21,772 bases of DNA from Rhodospirillales bacterium (GCA_028866445.1 JAGWIE010000004.1:1-21772), one strand, 5' to 3'; shown: positions 1-9,242, counted from the stretch's first letter. Numbers and translations: made by a program. The notes: generated from the sequence alone by a model not told the origin.

Positions 1-315
1 TATGTTTCGCAGATCACCAAAATGCGCATCGCCCGCACCGAAGGCGTGAAACACCAGGATGTTGTGGTCGTGACCTTTAATAACGACGGGTCTTTCGAAT
101 CCGCGACCCGGAAAACTCTGGGTGATGCCGTGCCGGTTTCCATGGATGGTAAGCAAACGCCTGTGCCTGGCGGCACTGCTAGTTTCATCCAGCAGCTTGT
201 TGGCGGGGTTGGCAGCTACAGCCCGCTTGGCAACGCTTCTGATACATCAGGTGCTAACGGCGCTTCGGCACTTGGCAGCAATGGCGCATCCAGCGGCCTT
301 GGTAGTGGTTTCTAG
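1..315 (+). CDS. Unrecognised protein, C-terminal part (5' end outside window)
   Basis: The reading frame is open from base 1 to a TAG at 313-315, so this is the last 104 codons of a gene that begins before the window. The internal ATG at 22 is unlikely to be the true start because the frame stays open and protein-like upstream of it. The visible part has a short hydrophobic strand (DVVVVTFNNDGSFE) and then a low-complexity tail rich in Gly, Ser, Ala and Asn that ends in GSGF. I do not recognise the family. The strand slightly recalls envelope or secretion-machinery domains, but that is too weak to name. The next gene starts 7 bases after the stop, which suggests co-transcription with the PhoX-like protein. 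Confidence 0.7.
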   Translation, partial: YVSQITKMRIARTEGVKHQDVVVVTFNNDGSFESATRKTLGDAVPVSMDGKQTPVPGGTASFIQQLVGGVGSYSPLGNASDTSGANGASALGSNGASSGLGSGF

Positions 316-322
316 GCTGGTA

Positions 323-1894
323 GTGTACCGGCGGCCGCTTCTGCTCGGCGGCCTTGCCGCATTTTCAGCCACGGCCGTGCGGGCGCAAAGCGCGCTTGCT
401 AATGTGCCAGTGCCAAACTTTCAGGCGGCGGCGCTGGACGACAAAACCGGCCCCGGCTTTTCCCGCATCGTTATCGCCCGTTGGGGTGATCTACTGCAAC
501 CGGACGCACCGCCGTTCAACCCGGCTGCACTTACAACTGACCAGGCCAACGGCCAGTTTCCTTATGATGCAGTGATTGTGGCGCTTGTCGCACCACCGCC
601 AGCGCAGGATGGTGTGCCGCGCCTGGTGCTTGTTACCGCCAACCCCACAGCGCCCGCACGGATGCTTTTTAACGGCGGTGTTGATAATCCAGCCGTGGCC
701 GGGCGCGAGCAAGGCGTTACTGTGGTGAATTTGCAGTATCTTTCCGGACGCTGGGTCACCGTAGTGGGCGGTTACCAAACCCGCCGCCTCTCAGATGGCT
801 CGCTCTGCCAGCTGTCTGGCCCCGCCGCCGCGCAAATTGGCGCCACCGTGCAAGGCGTGTTGGCGGTGAATGGCGGCAGCGCCACGCCATGGGGCAATGT
901 GCTGCTGGCTGAAGGTGATGCCGGGCCATGGCTCACACGGCTAGCGGGGCTTGGCCTGGGCTATGACGATCCGGCATATGCCGCGCGTTATGGCTGGGTG
1001 GTGGAGTTCGACCCGCTCGACCCCCTTTCCCTTCCTGTGAAACGCACAGCGTTAGGGCGCATCGCCAGGGCCGGGGTGCTGGCGGCAGCCACCAAAGATG
1101 GCCGCCCGGTGGTGTTCTTCACGCAAGACGCGGCGGCGGGCATGATGTTCCGCTTTGTTGCGGCAACAAACACAACAGACGGAACCGCTTTGGATTCCGG
1201 CACGCTCAGCGTGGCGGTTTTGGGCGGGGACGGGATTGATTGGGTGGATATCCCTGGCGACGTGCCAAGCTTGGCGGGACTCGCGAATGCAGGAATTAAC
1301 GCCGGGGGCGAGAGTTTTGACGCGCCTGCCGGCCTGGCGATGAGTGCGGATGGCATCACGCTTTATCTGGCCTGCGCCGGTAATGCTGCCCGCAGCGTTG
1401 CTGATACGCTGAACCCCGGCGGTGAGGCTGGGCATATTGTGCAATTCACCCTTCCTGGAGCGGACATCACCGCCCGGCATTTTCCGGCACACATAGCCTT
1501 GATAGCAGGTAACCCAGCCAGCGATGAAGGCACCCAGTACGGCCCCGGCAGCCAGGCATGGCTGCGCAAGCCACGCACGCTGGCCGTTGACCCTGCCGGA
1601 AATCTTTGGATCGGCACAGACCAGCGCGGCGATACCGCGCAAACGGCAGACGGGCTGTTTATGATGCAAACCACAGGCCCAGCCCAGGGGGCGGTGGCTT
1701 ATGCCTATCTCGCCCCCATTGGCGCGGCGGCGGGCGGTGCGGCGTTTGATGCCAGCAGCAAAACCGCGTTTGGTGCCGTGCGCCACCCCGGGGCCACGCC
1801 AGGGGCAAGCTTTGCCAACCCCGCCACCCGCTGGCCTACGCTACAACCCGCTATGCCGCCGCAAACCACCATCATCGGGCTGGTAACGCAGTGA
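323..1894 (+). CDS. PhoX/DUF839-family secreted protein
   Basis: This is a 523-residue protein of the PhoX (DUF839) family, whose characterised members are calcium/iron-dependent alkaline phosphatases of the periplasm. I chose the GTG at 323 because it gives an N-terminus MYRRPLLLGGLAAFSATAVRAQ: twin arginines, a hydrophobic core and an AQ cleavage site, so an exported and possibly Tat-dependent protein. Family-like blocks follow: GWVVEFDPLDP near residue 230, a DGRPVVFFTQDAAAG block, FDAPAGLAMSADG near 335, and RKPRTLAVDPAGNLWIGTD near 415-435. It is shorter than typical PhoX enzymes, and I cannot confirm every metal ligand by eye, so phosphatase activity is an inference. The upstream stop is 7 bases away, and the downstream GNAT gene overlaps its stop codon. 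Confidence 0.8.
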   Translation: MYRRPLLLGGLAAFSATAVRAQSALANVPVPNFQAAALDDKTGPGFSRIVIARWGDLLQPDAPPFNPAALTTDQANGQFPYDAVIVALVAPPPAQDGVPRLVLVTANPTAPARMLFNGGVDNPAVAGREQGVTVVNLQYLSGRWVTVVGGYQTRRLSDGSLCQLSGPAAAQIGATVQGVLAVNGGSATPWGNVLLAEGDAGPWLTRLAGLGLGYDDPAYAARYGWVVEFDPLDPLSLPVKRTALGRIARAGVLAAATKDGRPVVFFTQDAAAGMMFRFVAATNTTDGTALDSGTLSVAVLGGDGIDWVDIPGDVPSLAGLANAGINAGGESFDAPAGLAMSADGITLYLACAGNAARSVADTLNPGGEAGHIVQFTLPGADITARHFPAHIALIAGNPASDEGTQYGPGSQAWLRKPRTLAVDPAGNLWIGTDQRGDTAQTADGLFMMQTTGPAQGAVAYAYLAPIGAAAGGAAFDASSKTAFGAVRHPGATPGASFANPATRWPTLQPAMPPQTTIIGLVTQ

Positions 1895-2325
1895 TCGAAA
1901 TTATCCGGGTTCAACCCGGATCGGTAGAACTCGAGGCTTGCTTCGCCATCCGCCTCGAAGTTTTCGTGGGCGAGCAAGGCGTGCCGCCTGCGGACGAGCT
2001 GGATGAGCTGGACGATGCGGCCATGCACATTCTGGCATTATGGAATGGCACTCCGGCTGGTACGGCGCGTGCCGTAGAAAAAGCGCCTGGTTTACACAAA
2101 ATCGGCCGGGTGGCGGTGAAAGCGGCGTTTCGTAAATTCGGCATCGGCAAGGCGCTGATGCGGGGGATTGAGTCTGAATGCCCCGGTGACACCTTTATTC
2201 TAGATGCGCAGACCCATGCGATCGGGTTTTATGAGCGGCTGGGGTACGCGGCGGAAGGCGAGGAGTTCCTGGACGCGGGCATTCCGCACCGGTTCATGCG
2301 TAAAACCGCCTCACTAAAAGGCTAG
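1891..2325 (+). CDS. GNAT-family N-acetyltransferase
   Basis: This 144-residue protein has the GNAT fold that transfers an acetyl group from acetyl-CoA to an amine; the substrate is unknown. The acetyl-CoA loop is seen in RVAVKAAFRKFGIGKALM around residues 71-88 (R-x-x-G-x-G type). The late block AIGFYERLGYAAEGEEF is the usual C-terminal GNAT signature and resembles the YjcF/ElaA-like group. It starts with GTG, and that GTGA overlaps the TGA of the PhoX-like gene, so it is probably translated by coupling. No strong Shine-Dalgarno is visible. It ends tail-to-tail with the minus-strand GST gene, sharing the palindrome CTAG at 2322-2325. Confidence 0.85.
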   Translation: MIEIIRVQPGSVELEACFAIRLEVFVGEQGVPPADELDELDDAAMHILALWNGTPAGTARAVEKAPGLHKIGRVAVKAAFRKFGIGKALMRGIESECPGDTFILDAQTHAIGFYERLGYAAEGEEFLDAGIPHRFMRKTASLKG

Positions 2326-2990
2326 AAGTCCAGGTCCGCGTAATGCGGTGGTGGTGCCATGCCATTAACCCGATCCGCCAGAACAGCACGAAAGCATGGG
2401 CGGGACTTGATGCGCGCGTACCAATCCTTTGCGGCGGGGGAGACTGACCAATCGACATCCCCCATGAAATCCAGCGTGGAAAGCATGGCTGCAGCGGCGA
2501 AATCCGCGACTGAGAGATTTGCCCCCGCCAGCCAGCGCCGATGCTCCGCCAACCAGCCGATATAAAGCAGATGCTGCTTTAAATTCGTATAGCCCGCGCG
2601 CAGGGCGTTACCATCCGGCGCGCCGAGTTTCAGCGCCTGTTTAAGATTTTTTTCCCAATACAGGTTGCGGACCACCTCGTCGTAAAATTTCTCGTCGAAC
2701 CAGGCGACAAGGCGGCGCGTTTCCACACGCTCGGGCTGGGCGCGGCTAAGGAGCGATGTGTCAGGATAGGATTCCTCCAAATACTCGCAAATCACCCGCG
2801 AGTCTGGAACAACAAGTCCATTATCCTCGATGAGCGTAGGCACGGTACAGGCAGGGTTAAGCTCCAGGTAGCTTGGCTGGCGGTCCCAAATTTTTTCAAC
2901 CCGTAGCTCGAAGGGCAGACGTTTCTCGGCCAGAACCATTCGCACCTTGCGCGAATAGGGGGAGAGCGGAAGGTGATAAAGGACTCGCAT
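2322..2990 (-). CDS. fzlA: Glutathione S-transferase-like protein, probable FtsZ-binding FzlA
   Basis: This 222-residue protein has the GST arrangement: a thioredoxin-like N-domain (LPLSPYSRKVR near residues 7-17, TVPTL with the cis-proline near 49-53, DSRVICEYLE near 63-72) and an all-helical C-domain. The ending, DWYARIKSRPCFRAVLADR followed by HYADLDF, resembles the alphaproteobacterial FzlA group. In Caulobacter, FzlA binds FtsZ filaments at the division site and links them to septal wall synthesis, and its conserved C-terminal tail is needed for function. The family assignment rests on recognition of sequence style, so a plain GST is the alternative. There is no strong Shine-Dalgarno before the ATG. 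The gene lies downstream of the gltB terminator and is probably transcribed separately. Confidence 0.75.
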   Translation of the reverse strand: MRVLYHLPLSPYSRKVRMVLAEKRLPFELRVEKIWDRQPSYLELNPACTVPTLIEDNGLVVPDSRVICEYLEESYPDTSLLSRAQPERVETRRLVAWFDEKFYDEVVRNLYWEKNLKQALKLGAPDGNALRAGYTNLKQHLLYIGWLAEHRRWLAGANLSVADFAAAAMLSTLDFMGDVDWSVSPAAKDWYARIKSRPCFRAVLADRVNGMAPPPHYADLDF

Positions 2991-3021
2991 GGCCGGGATT
3001 ATGGCATTCTAAAAAGCCCGC

Positions 3022-3057
3022 AAAAAGAGGCTGCCTTTTTAAAAAAGGCAGCCTCTT
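3022..3057 (-). terminator. Rho-independent terminator of gltDB
   Basis: Read on the minus strand just after the gltB stop, AAGAGGCTGCC and GGCAGCCTCTT form a perfect 11-bp GC-rich stem with an A/T-rich loop, followed directly by TTTTT. The dyad is perfect over 16 bases on each side if the loop A/T bases are counted. It separates gltB from fzlA. Confidence 0.9.
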
Positions 3058-3074
3058 GCACGTTAGGACGACGG

Positions 3075-6000
3075 CTAGGCCGTTTTTAGCGCAGGCGCGC
3101 CATCAAGCGCTTCGGGCAAGTATTTAATATACTCCGTTGGCACGACCTGCCAGAAATGTGGGGCCTCGCGTTCCCAGTCGTTCAGCAGCGTAGCAGCATA
3201 GCGGCTTTCTGTTTCAGCCACATGCCGCTCCACCAGCCCGCGCAGCACGCCGGCCCAATGGGCGGAATTAACACGTTGCCAATGCAACGTTTCCTTATTT
3301 ACCCGCATCTCGAACCTGTTCGCGCGGTCGTAAACAAAAGCGATGCCACCGGTGAAGCCCGCGCCGAAATTATCGCCGACCTCGCCCAGAATAACGACCG
3401 TGCCGCCAGTCATGTATTCGCAGGCATTGGAGCCGACACCTTCAACAACAGTGACAGCGCCCGAGTTGCGAACGGCAAAACGTTCGCCCGCCAGACCCCC
3501 CGCAAATAAGCTGCCAGCAGTGGCACCATAGAGCACCGTGTTGCCGATGATCGTGTTCTCGCTGGATTTAAGCTTGGAGGATGGAACGGGGCGCACCACG
3601 ATGCTGCCGCCGGAAAGCCCCTTGCCCACATAGTCGTTGGCATCGCCAAACACCACCAGCTTCAGCCCGTTCACCGCGAATGCGCCGAGGCTTTGCCCAG
3701 CCGAGCCGCGCAGCCGCACAGTCACGTGGTCTGGTTGCAGCGTCGCCTTGCGGTATTTGGCGACGATCTGTGAGCTGAACTTGGTGCCGATGGCGCGGTG
3801 CGTATTGCGGATGTTGTATTGCAACTGCATCTTCTCGCCGTTTTTGAAGAACGGCTCGGCATCTTCGATCATCTGCGCATCCAGTGTTTCTGGCACTTCG
3901 TTGCGGCCCTCACGGGTGCAATAACGCGCATAGGGGCCTGGGTCCGCCTGAGCCAAAAGCGGGTTGAGGTCGAGGTCATCGAGATAATCCGCACCGCGCG
4001 AAACCTGATGCAGCAAATCTGTCCGGCCGATGATTTCGTGCAAGGAGCGGAAACCGAGCGAGGCCAGAATCTCGCGCACTTCCTCCGCCACGAAGGAGAA
4101 CAAATTGATGACCTTCTCGGGCGTGCCGTCGAATTTCTGGCGCAATGCTTCGTCCTGCGTGCATACGCCCACCGGGCAGGTGTTGGAGTGGCATTGCCGG
4201 ACCATGATGCAACCCATGGCGACCAGCGAGGCCGTGCCGATGCCAAATTCCTCGGCACCCAGCATGGCGGCGATCACCACATCCCGCCCCGTTTTCAGGC
4301 CGCCATCCGTCCGCAGCACCACCTGGTGACGCAAGCGGTTGAGCATGAGCACCTGATGCGCCTCGGAAAGCCCCATCTCCCACGGCATACCGGCATATTT
4401 CACCGAGCTTTGCGGGGAAGCGCCGGTGCCGCCGACATGACCGGAGATGAGAATCGCATCGGCCTTGGCCTTCGCCACACCGGCGGCGATGGTGCCAATG
4501 CCTGAGCGTGCCACCAGCTTCACGCATACGGTGGCGCGCGGGTTGATCTGTTTAAGGTCGTAGATGAGCTGCGCCAGATCCTCGATGGAGTAGATATCGT
4601 GATGCGGCGGGGGAGAGATGAGAGTCACACCCGGCGTGGAATGGCGCAGCCTGGCGATGAGCTCCGTCACCTTGAAGCCGGGCAATTGCCCGCCCTCACC
4701 CGGCTTGGCACCTTGGGCCACCTTGATCTCAATCTCCTTACAGTCATTCAGATATTCCGCCGTGACGCCGAAGCGGCCCGAGGCAATCTGCTTGATGGCA
4801 GAGGAAGCATTGTCGCCATTCGGGCGCGGCTCAGCGCGGGAGGGGTCTTCACCACCCTCACCGGAATCAGATCGCGCGCCGATGCGGTTCATGGCGATGG
4901 AGAGCGTCTCATGCGCTTCCGGGCTGAGCGCGCCCAGCGAGATGCCAGGGGCCAACAGCCGCTTGCGGATGGAGGTAATGCTCTCCACCTCGTCCGGTGA
5001 GATCGGGCTTAAGCCCTCCATGCGGAAATCCAGCAGGTCGCGCAGCGCCACCGGCTTTTGCTTGCGCACCATCTCGGAATATTTCTTGAACATCCGGTAA
5101 GAGCCGCTGCCGACTGCGGTTTGCAGCAGATGGATGGCGTTATTGTCGAAGGCATGGGCCTCGCCGGTGCGGCGCTGGCGGTACAACCCGCCGGCATCAA
5201 GCGGCACAGCCGCACCACCCCATGCCTTGTTATGAAGCTCCAGCACCTTATGCGCGATACCGGGCAAGCCAATCCCTGAAATGCGCGAGGCCATGCCAGG
5301 GAAGAACTCGCCCACCAGCGCACGGGAAAGCCCGATAGCCTCAAAATTATAGCCGCCGCGATAAGAGGAGATGACGGAAATGCCCATCTTGGACATCACC
5401 TTCAGCAGCCCCTTATCCACTGCCTTTTTATACCGGGCGACGCATTCCTTCAGCGAAACATTGCCGAACAGGCCGCGGGCATGGCGATCGGCGATGCATT
5501 CCTGCGCCAGATAAGCATTCACCGTGGTGGCACCCACGCCGACCAGCACCGCGAAATAATGCACGTCCAGACATTCGGAGGAACGCACGTTAAGCGAGGT
5601 AAAGGTCCGCAGCGATTGGCGCACCAGATGCGTATGCACCGCACCCGTGGCCAAAATCATCGGGATGGGTGCTCGCTCCGGGCTCGTCGCCTCATCAGTG
5701 AGAATCACATGTGTGCAGCCGGCGCGGACACCTTCCTCAGCTTCGCGGCGGATGCGCTCTATGGCGCGGCGAAGCCCGCCCTCCCCGTTCGCGATTTTGA
5801 AGGTAGCATCCACCACGCAGGCGGAGGCCCCCATGGTGCGCCGCATCGCCTCGAACTCAGCGCTGGAGAGCACCGGCGATTCGAGTTGCAGCAGGTCGCA
5901 TTGCTCCTCGTTCTCGTCGAGCACATTGCCGAGATTGCCGAGGCGGGTTTTCAGCGACATCACCCTGGTTTCGCGCAAGGAGTCGATCGCCGGGTTGGTC

Positions 6001-7607
6001 ACCTGGCTGAAGCTCTGGCGGAAGTAATGGTGCAAGCCGCGATAACGGTCTGACAACACGGCGACAGGTGTGTCGTCGCCCATGGAGCCGGTGGCCTCCT
6101 GCGCGGTGTCCACCATTGGGTGCAGGATCAGCTCCATATCCTCAAGCGAGAACCCGACCGCAAGCTGGCGGCGGCGCAATGCTTCGGCATCAAGGCGTAC
6201 CGGCTCCGGCGCATCGGTTTTCACGATATGGTCGATGACGGTGATGCGCTTGGTCCAGGCTGCGAAATTCTGCCGCGCGGCCAGCATATCCTTCAATTCA
6301 GCATCGTGATAGAATTTGGATTCATCAAGGTCTACGGCGATGGTTTGGCCAGGGCCGACAGCACCTTTCTCGATAATGTCTTCCTCATCCAGCTTCACCA
6401 TGCCGGTTTCGGAGCCCACGATGAGCATGTTCTGGCGGGTGATGGAGTAGCGCAAGGGGCGCAGGCCGTTGCGGTCCAGCCCGGCGATGACAAACCGGCC
6501 ATCGGAGGCGCAGACGGCAGCCGGGCCGTCCCACGGTTCCATCACGGCGTTGCAGTAAAGGAACAAATCCTTATGCGTCTGTGGCATTGCCGCGTCGCTG
6601 GAGATGGAAGGCGGGATCATCAAGGTTTTTGCCATTGGCGCGTCGCGCCCGGCGCGCACCAGCAGTTCGAACACATTATCCAGCGCTGCTGTGTCTGACC
6701 CTGAAGCCTGCACCACCGGCTTCACATAATCCAGAAACTCGTCCAGCCCTTCGGCGCCCAGCCGGGTTTCGTGGCTCTGCATCCAGTTGATATTACCAGC
6801 AACTGTGTTGATTTCGCCATTATGAGCCAGCATACGGAAGGGCTGGGCCAGCTTCCATGTGGGGAAGGTGTTGGTGGAATAACGCTGGTGATAAATCGCA
6901 AAACGCGAGACAAACCGCGCATCCAAGAGATCTGGGTAGAACTCCGTCAGGCTCTCGGCCAAGAACATGCCTTTATAAACAATCGAACGGCAGGAAAGCG
7001 AGCAGAGGTAAAGCTCCGGCACCTGCGCCTCGATGGCCGCTTTCTCGATCTTGCGGCGGATGATGTATAGCTCGCGCTCAAACTCGTCCTCAGAGAGGCC
7101 GCGCGCGTTCCAGAGCATGATCTGTTCGATCTCAGGCCGGGTGGCATTGGCCTTCTCGCCGATGCAGGCGACGTTGATCGGCACCTGCCGCCAACCATAA
7201 ATGCGGTAGCCGAAATTCAGGATTTCGGTTTCCACAATCTGCCGGCAACGCTCCTGCGCGCCGAGATCCGTTTTGGGCAGGAACACCATGCCCACCGCAA
7301 TGGCACCATCATGCAGCCGGTCGCCGCCGCGCTTGATTTCAGCGGCAAAAAAATCCTGCGGAATTTCGATATGAATGCCTGCTCCATCGCCGGTTTTGCC
7401 GTCGGCATCCACAGCACCGCGGTGCCAGACGGCCTTCAGTGCATCAATGCCAGCCTGCACGATGTCACGGCGTTTTTTGCCGTCCAACGCTGCCACAAGG
7501 CCGACGCCACAGGCATCATGCTCCTGGCCGGGCAGATAGGTTTCACGCAGGATTTGCTTGTTCGCATCCCAGGAGGCGAGAAAGTCAGACGCGGTTTCAT
7601 AGGTCAT
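3075..7607 (-). CDS. gltB: Glutamate synthase (NADPH) large/alpha subunit
   Basis: This 1510-residue subunit makes two glutamates from glutamine and 2-oxoglutarate, using electrons passed from GltD. The ATG at 7607 gives MTYETASDF and a short 32-residue propeptide before Cys33 in HDACGVG, the nucleophile of the class II glutaminase domain. The frame extends 30 codons further upstream but only into gltD, so the longer start is rejected. The central and FMN-binding synthase domains follow. The 3Fe-4S cysteines are visible in CIMVRQCHSNTCPVGVC with the family spacing C-x5-C-x4-C. The C-terminal glycine-rich beta-helix is seen in GGLAGERFAVRNSG and later repeats. Length is normal for the family. 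It starts 5 bases after the gltD stop and ends at a strong terminator. Confidence 0.97.
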   Translation of the reverse strand: MTYETASDFLASWDANKQILRETYLPGQEHDACGVGLVAALDGKKRRDIVQAGIDALKAVWHRGAVDADGKTGDGAGIHIEIPQDFFAAEIKRGGDRLHDGAIAVGMVFLPKTDLGAQERCRQIVETEILNFGYRIYGWRQVPINVACIGEKANATRPEIEQIMLWNARGLSEDEFERELYIIRRKIEKAAIEAQVPELYLCSLSCRSIVYKGMFLAESLTEFYPDLLDARFVSRFAIYHQRYSTNTFPTWKLAQPFRMLAHNGEINTVAGNINWMQSHETRLGAEGLDEFLDYVKPVVQASGSDTAALDNVFELLVRAGRDAPMAKTLMIPPSISSDAAMPQTHKDLFLYCNAVMEPWDGPAAVCASDGRFVIAGLDRNGLRPLRYSITRQNMLIVGSETGMVKLDEEDIIEKGAVGPGQTIAVDLDESKFYHDAELKDMLAARQNFAAWTKRITVIDHIVKTDAPEPVRLDAEALRRRQLAVGFSLEDMELILHPMVDTAQEATGSMGDDTPVAVLSDRYRGLHHYFRQSFSQVTNPAIDSLRETRVMSLKTRLGNLGNVLDENEEQCDLLQLESPVLSSAEFEAMRRTMGASACVVDATFKIANGEGGLRRAIERIRREAEEGVRAGCTHVILTDEATSPERAPIPMILATGAVHTHLVRQSLRTFTSLNVRSSECLDVHYFAVLVGVGATTVNAYLAQECIADRHARGLFGNVSLKECVARYKKAVDKGLLKVMSKMGISVISSYRGGYNFEAIGLSRALVGEFFPGMASRISGIGLPGIAHKVLELHNKAWGGAAVPLDAGGLYRQRRTGEAHAFDNNAIHLLQTAVGSGSYRMFKKYSEMVRKQKPVALRDLLDFRMEGLSPISPDEVESITSIRKRLLAPGISLGALSPEAHETLSIAMNRIGARSDSGEGGEDPSRAEPRPNGDNASSAIKQIASGRFGVTAEYLNDCKEIEIKVAQGAKPGEGGQLPGFKVTELIARLRHSTPGVTLISPPPHHDIYSIEDLAQLIYDLKQINPRATVCVKLVARSGIGTIAAGVAKAKADAILISGHVGGTGASPQSSVKYAGMPWEMGLSEAHQVLMLNRLRHQVVLRTDGGLKTGRDVVIAAMLGAEEFGIGTASLVAMGCIMVRQCHSNTCPVGVCTQDEALRQKFDGTPEKVINLFSFVAEEVREILASLGFRSLHEIIGRTDLLHQVSRGADYLDDLDLNPLLAQADPGPYARYCTREGRNEVPETLDAQMIEDAEPFFKNGEKMQLQYNIRNTHRAIGTKFSSQIVAKYRKATLQPDHVTVRLRGSAGQSLGAFAVNGLKLVVFGDANDYVGKGLSGGSIVVRPVPSSKLKSSENTIIGNTVLYGATAGSLFAGGLAGERFAVRNSGAVTVVEGVGSNACEYMTGGTVVILGEVGDNFGAGFTGGIAFVYDRANRFEMRVNKETLHWQRVNSAHWAGVLRGLVERHVAETESRYAATLLNDWEREAPHFWQVVPTEYIKYLPEALDGAPALKTA

Positions 7608-7612
7608 AGCGG

Positions 7613-9046
7613 TTACTCTGCGGCCTGCGCCCGGTGGGCGGCTTGGAGGGAATGATGGATGGCGGCGGCGGCATCGCGCCCGTCGCGGATGGCCCAAACG
7701 ACGAGCGAGGCACCGCGCACGATATCGCCGGCGGCGTAAACGCCGGGCAAGGAGGTTTCAAAACTGCGAGGATTCACCTTCAACGTGCCCCAGCCGGTGA
7801 GTTGCAGCGCCGGTTCGTTGAACGCGGCGGGCAGCTCCTCAGGGTCGAAGCCGAGAGCCTTGATGACAAGATCCGCCTTGACGGTGAAGGAAGAGTTCTC
7901 AATCGTCTCAACAGACTGCCTGCCCGACGCATCCGGCAGGCCAAGATGCATCCGCACGGCGCGCACGCCGGTTACCTTGTCATCGCCAAGGAACGCTTCC
8001 GGCGCGGAAAGCCAGGTGAAGGTGACACCTTCCTCCTCGGCGTTTTTCACCTCGCGCAAACTGCCCGGCATGTTCTGTTTGTCACGACGGTACAGGCAGG
8101 TGACGGATTTTGCCTCCTGGCGGATGGCCGTGCGCACGCAATCCATCGCCGTATCGCCGCCGCCCACCACCACCACATCCTTGCCGGCAGCATTCAGCAG
8201 GCCGGAATTATAGTCCGGCACCGCATCGCCGAGGCTCTTGCGGTTGGAGGTGATGAGGTAATCCAGCGCCTTGACGATACCCGGCAGGCCAGAGCCGGGC
8301 CCGCCGATCTCGCGGGCCTTGTAAACGCCGGTGGCGATCAGCACCGCGTCGTGCTTCGCGCGCAATTCAGCGAATGGCACCGCGCCGCCGATATCAGCGT
8401 TCAGCACGAATTTAACCCCGCCATCCTCCAGCCATTTCCAACGGCGGAGCACGATGTCTTTCTCCAGCTTAAAGCCAGGGATGCCATAGATCAGGAGCCC
8501 GCCCACACGGTCGTGCCGGTCGTAAACCGTGACCTGATAGCCTTGCGCGCGCAGCCGCTCAGCCGCTGCCAAGCCCGCCGGGCCGGAGCCGATAATGCCC
8601 ACGGTTTCAGGGCGTTCTGAGGCAGGGGCGATGGGCTTGACCCAATTATTCTCGAACGCGGTATCGGTGATGTAGCGTTCAACGGCGCCGATTGTGACCG
8701 AATCGAAGCCTTTTTCGATCACGCAATTGCCTTCGCACAACCTGTCTTGCGGGCAGATGCGGCCACAAATTTCGGGAAATGTGTTGGTTGCGGAGGAAAG
8801 CTCATACGCTTCCTCAAGCCGCCCCTCGGCGGTGAGCTTCAGCCAATCCGGGATGTTGTTGGAAAGCGGGCAATGCACCTGGCAGAACGGAATGCCGCAT
8901 TGCGAGCAGCGGCTGGCTTGCGCCGCCGCCGTCTCGGGCTGGAAATCATCATAAATTTCATCAAAATCCTCCCGGCGGGTATCCGCGGGACGCTTCTGAG
9001 GCGTCTGCTGGGGCAGGGTGATGAACTTCAGCATCCGTTCGGCCAT
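7613..9046 (-). CDS. gltD: Glutamate synthase (NADPH) small/beta subunit
   Basis: This 477-residue flavoprotein oxidises NADPH and passes electrons through FAD and iron-sulfur clusters to GltB. Near the N-terminus two cysteine groups, CSQCGIPFCQVHCP and CGRICPQDRLCEGNC, supply the 4Fe-4S cluster ligands. A Rossmann FAD loop, IGSGPAGLAAAERL, lies near residue 150. A second nucleotide loop, VVVGGGDTAMDC, lies near residue 290. The closing block GVYAAGDIVRGASLVVWAI is the standard FAD contact. The start ATG at 9046 is preceded by GCGAGA. gltD comes first and gltB second, a gene order also known from Azospirillum. Expression probably begins upstream, near the dyad described at 9152-9181. Confidence 0.97.
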   Translation of the reverse strand: MAERMLKFITLPQQTPQKRPADTRREDFDEIYDDFQPETAAAQASRCSQCGIPFCQVHCPLSNNIPDWLKLTAEGRLEEAYELSSATNTFPEICGRICPQDRLCEGNCVIEKGFDSVTIGAVERYITDTAFENNWVKPIAPASERPETVGIIGSGPAGLAAAERLRAQGYQVTVYDRHDRVGGLLIYGIPGFKLEKDIVLRRWKWLEDGGVKFVLNADIGGAVPFAELRAKHDAVLIATGVYKAREIGGPGSGLPGIVKALDYLITSNRKSLGDAVPDYNSGLLNAAGKDVVVVGGGDTAMDCVRTAIRQEAKSVTCLYRRDKQNMPGSLREVKNAEEEGVTFTWLSAPEAFLGDDKVTGVRAVRMHLGLPDASGRQSVETIENSSFTVKADLVIKALGFDPEELPAAFNEPALQLTGWGTLKVNPRSFETSLPGVYAAGDIVRGASLVVWAIRDGRDAAAAIHHSLQAAHRAQAAE

Positions 9047-9151
9047 TTATCTCGCTCGCAAACAAGGGTGGAGCGCCGCAAAAGCGCCCCACAGGGACAG
9101 GCCCCGCTCTTAGCGAAATTTCTGGCTGAACGCCAAGGATTTTTTCGTATT

Positions 9152-9181
9152 GGTTATCTTATGCTGACATAAATTATCCAA
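9152..9181 (-). promoter_or_regulatory. Possible promoter with overlapping dyad upstream of gltD
   Basis: On the minus strand an interrupted dyad reads GGATAATTTATG, a CTGA-type spacer, then CATAAGATAACC. Nine of twelve positions pair, including the perfect inner TTATG/CATAA. A weak sigma-70-like pair, TTGGAT and GATAAC with 17 bases between, coincides with it. Such an overlap would suit a repressor or activator site controlling gltDB. The promoter boxes match only 3/6 and 4/6, so this is tentative. The rest of 9047-9242 shows nothing I can name. Confidence 0.3.
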
Positions 9182-9242
9182 ATGCCACGGTTTTATGGCC
9201 AAGACCTGCTAAACCCTGCAAAAAATAAGCATCAAGTCAGTA

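Noticed and set aside
122..322. N-terminal extension of the PhoX-like frame back to the ATG at 122
   Set aside because: It overlaps the upstream gene in another frame, and the GTG at 323 gives a proper signal peptide.
3798..4505. Long open frames antisense to gltB, including a 235-codon one
   Set aside because: They are mirror frames of a GC-rich coding gene with no ribosome sites or protein-family signals.
7608..7697. A 30-residue N-terminal extension of gltB
   Set aside because: It lies inside gltD and has an Arg/Pro-rich composition unlike GltB. MTYETASDF at 7607 fits the family and leaves a normal short propeptide before Cys33.
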